A stretch of 6,931 nucleotides of DNA from Actinomycetes bacterium (GTDB taxonomy: Bacteria; Actinomycetota; Acidimicrobiia; Spongiisociales; UBA5794), in assembly GCA_023336875.1 (NCBI GenBank), contig JAMBLH010000282.1, positions 1 to 6,931 of the forward strand, given 5' to 3'. The notes beneath the pieces were generated by a model. It saw only the letters and a list, made by a program, of their open reading frames with translations, was not told where the DNA came from and did not search any database. The translations under genes and the position numbers were made by a program. Shown here one piece after another: positions 5,459 to 6,931 of the stretch (the first letter of the stretch is position 1; each line of letters begins with the position of its first letter).

Positions 5459-6844
5459 CTATGGCTGCCAGTTGAACACAACGTTTGCCTTGCTGTTCGG
5501 GATGTCGTCAGGAGTGACGTTCTGAATGACTGAGATGCGCGGCGCACCACAATCACCAAATTCGTCACAAGTTAACGAGCCGATGATTCCAGCAAAGTTG
5601 GATGTCGCCGTCAGCTCATCCCGCAAGGCCTGTCGGTCGATGAACAACCCACCGTCTGCGAGCTCAACGGAAACCGCGTCGATCGCCGTGAGCAGCATTA
5701 CCGTTGCGTCATACGAGTGCGCCCAGAATGGGGCCGTAGGATCCTCACCATATGCTGCTTGGTAGGCAGCAAGGAAATCGTCTGACGACACACCAGTCAC
5801 CGAAGTGTTCGTGAAGGCCAGATCCGGACCGGACAGATACGTGTCCTTCGTCTCTGGAATCTCCATGAAGTTGTCGGCCAGAATCCCATCGGCACCGATC
5901 ATCGTGATGGCATCGAAGCCATCAACCTTCAGCGCGTCGGTGGAGATGAAGCCACCCTCAGGCATGAAGATCGGGAAGAACAGACCTTCCGGGCTGCTTG
6001 CAGCAACATCCGTAAGAACTGGGATCATGTCGATGTCACCTACGTTGACCGCTGTCGACAATGTGATGGTGCCACCGAAATCGTCAACGAAGGAAGCCTC
6101 GAACGCTGAGACAAGTCCCTCGGCATACACCGATCCATCATGGATCGTGGCGATCTTCGTGAGACCAAGCTCCGTCGCCACGAACTCTGCCACTGCACGA
6201 CCCTGGAAGAGGTCGTTGTGGGCCGTCCGGTAGTACCCGGGACGCCAATCGATTCCTGCGTTACCAGCCTTATCGGATGTGAGCGAAGGCGACGTGTTCG
6301 ATGAGGAGATCATGACTTGTCCGGCATCAGAGATCAGGGGAATTGCAGCAGACCCCGCGCTCGAGCACGAGGTGCCGATCGTTCCAATGATCTTGTCATC
6401 CGCAGCGATTGCCTGGCCAGCTGCCTGTCCGCCCTCTGGGGAACAGAGATCGTCCATCGCCGTCCCCATGTTGACGTTGTGACCCTTTATCGGACCGACA
6501 TCCACGATCGCGAGCTCAACGCCCCGCTGATTCGGGATTCCGAGGGATGCGACGGGGCCTGTAATGGCCTGGAGGCTTCGGATCTGGATGTCCTCGCCTG
6601 CTGCGAGCTCAACAGCACCAAGTGGTCCCGGCTCTGGCGCCTCGCCACCCGACGCGGTCGTCGTCGTTTCCTGGGCTGCGGTGGTCGTGGTTTCAGCTGC
6701 GCTGGTCGTGGTTTCACCACTAGCAACCGTCGTGCTCGTTGCCTCGTCGTCGCTGCCGCTGTTGACAGCGATGACGATGATGACAATGAGAGCGACCGCC
6801 GCAACTGCGATCCACGGCAACCACTTCTTTAGGTTGTCGTCCAT
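5459..6844 (-). CDS. livK: LivK/LivJ-type amino-acid binding protein, membrane-anchored
   Basis: Extracytoplasmic substrate-binding protein of the Peripla_BP_6 (LIV-binding) family that delivers ligand to LivH/LivM; 461 residues. Seen: a short charged N-terminus (KK at 6-7), one hydrophobic segment at about 9-27, an Asp/Glu then Thr/Ala/Glu-rich linker at 31-75, then the two-lobed binding domain from about 85. Family features are SLQAITGPVASLG (90-102), MDDLCSPEGGQAAGQA (130-145), IGTIGTSCSSAGSAAIPLI (153-171) and VMISSSNTSPSLT (177-189), which form the ligand cleft of lobe 1. C134 and C160 match the conserved disulfide of E. coli LivJ; C426 and C432 form a second possible pair near the C-terminus. 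No Cys follows the hydrophobic segment, so there is no lipobox. The frame is open to 6925, but the ATG at 6844 has GGAGG at ideal spacing and gives a sensible signal/anchor. Ligand specificity cannot be read from the sequence. Confidence 0.94.
   Translation of the reverse strand: MDDNLKKWLPWIAVAAVALIVIIVIAVNSGSDDEATSTTVASGETTTSAAETTTTAAQETTTTASGGEAPEPGPLGAVELAAGEDIQIRSLQAITGPVASLGIPNQRGVELAIVDVGPIKGHNVNMGTAMDDLCSPEGGQAAGQAIAADDKIIGTIGTSCSSAGSAAIPLISDAGQVMISSSNTSPSLTSDKAGNAGIDWRPGYYRTAHNDLFQGRAVAEFVATELGLTKIATIHDGSVYAEGLVSAFEASFVDDFGGTITLSTAVNVGDIDMIPVLTDVAASSPEGLFFPIFMPEGGFISTDALKVDGFDAITMIGADGILADNFMEIPETKDTYLSGPDLAFTNTSVTGVSSDDFLAAYQAAYGEDPTAPFWAHSYDATVMLLTAIDAVSVELADGGLFIDRQALRDELTATSNFAGIIGSLTCDEFGDCGAPRISVIQNVTPDDIPNSKANVVFNWQP
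6675..6716. repeat. 21-bp tandem repeat encoding the Thr-rich linker of LivK
   Basis: Two adjacent 21-bp units (6675-6695 and 6696-6716) match at 20 of 21 positions. They encode seven-residue units of the type ETTTTAA in the linker between the membrane segment and the binding domain. A third, diverged unit lies just to the left (about 6651-6674). Such an in-frame repeat can lengthen or shorten the tether by whole units through replication slippage without breaking the gene. Confidence 0.75.
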
Positions 6845-6850
6845 TGAATG

Positions 6851-6855
6851 CCTCC
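6851..6855 (-). promoter_or_regulatory. Strong ribosome binding site for livK
   Basis: GGAGG on the minus strand, six bases before the ATG at 6844. This is the best Shine-Dalgarno in the window, consistent with high expression of the binding protein. It fixes the livK start 27 codons inside the longer open frame. Confidence 0.8.
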
Positions 6856-6895
6856 ATGTTGATTTCAGACACGGGAAATACCCTTGTGGACGAGC

Positions 6896-6925
6896 AGAGT
6901 AGACACATATGGGACACGCAGGCAA
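6896..6925 (-). promoter_or_regulatory. Weak candidate promoter upstream of livK
   Basis: On the minus strand TTGCCT (6925-6920) and TACTCT (6901-6896) are separated by 18 bases and resemble -35 and -10 boxes only loosely. They would give a leader of about 45-50 nt. The rest of the 87 nt between livK and the right edge shows three short GTGTC copies (near 6917, 6906 and 6872) but no convincing operator. The true promoter may lie outside the window. Confidence 0.2.
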
Positions 6926-6931
6926 CAGTCC

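Noticed and set aside
6845..6925. Longer livK start at 6925 adding 27 residues before the membrane segment
   Set aside because: No ribosome site supports it, it would put a Cys- and Pro-containing stretch ahead of the signal segment, and GGAGG is ideally placed for the ATG at 6844. The two Cys in the extension do not form a lipobox.
1..6931. tRNA or rRNA genes, CRISPR repeats, transposon ends, integrase sites
   Set aside because: None seen. The window is almost fully coding on one strand, and the only notable repeats are the livK linker units and the livK-livH hairpin.

Overview
The window is one transcriptional unit on the minus strand, read from the right end of the window to the left. It encodes a complete high-affinity amino-acid ABC importer of the LIV-I / HAAT type (hydrophobic amino acid uptake transporter), in the order livK (binding protein), livH (permease), livM (permease), livG (ATPase), livF (ATPase). 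A sixth gene, an FAD-dependent DAO-family oxidoreductase, follows and is cut off by the left edge. Base composition is moderately GC-rich (about 58% in the one line I counted). A threonine-rich linker after the membrane segment of the binding protein and a TTG start on the last gene fit a high- or mid-GC actinobacterium; similar Thr/Ala/Glu linkers are common in Acidimicrobiia-like lineages. That taxonomic reading is inference from style only.

Layout on the minus strand: (1) 6931-6845, a short leader with a good Shine-Dalgarno and at best a weak promoter; (2) 6844-5459, livK; (3) 5458-5381, a 78-nt gap holding a perfect 12-bp GC-rich hairpin; (4) 5380-4109, livH; (5) 4109-2232, livM; (6) 2232-1444, livG; (7) 1451-723, livF; (8) 706 to the left edge, the oxidoreductase. 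The livH/livM and livM/livG junctions are TGATG overlaps and livG/livF overlap by 8 nt, so the four membrane and ATPase subunits are probably translationally coupled. The hairpin after livK is well placed to make binding protein in excess over the membrane complex.

Working model: LivK, tethered outside the cell by an N-terminal membrane segment rather than a lipid, captures the substrate. LivH and LivM form the transmembrane path. LivG and LivF form an asymmetric ATPase pair with one consensus-type and one degenerate nucleotide site. The co-oriented oxidoreductase, 16 nt after livF, may act on the imported compound, so the substrate could be an N-methylated, D- or secondary amine-type amino acid rather than leucine, isoleucine or valine.

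The core system is a known family. The unusual parts are in the permeases: LivM carries about 255 extra N-terminal residues with about six predicted membrane helices and an acidic C-terminal tail, and LivH carries an extra N-terminal helix and an insertion near its C-terminus. An in-frame A-AAA-AAC heptamer lies exactly where the LivM extension meets the conserved permease domain. I saw no RNA genes, CRISPR array, insertion sequence or plus-strand gene; long plus-strand open frames are antisense shadows of these genes.
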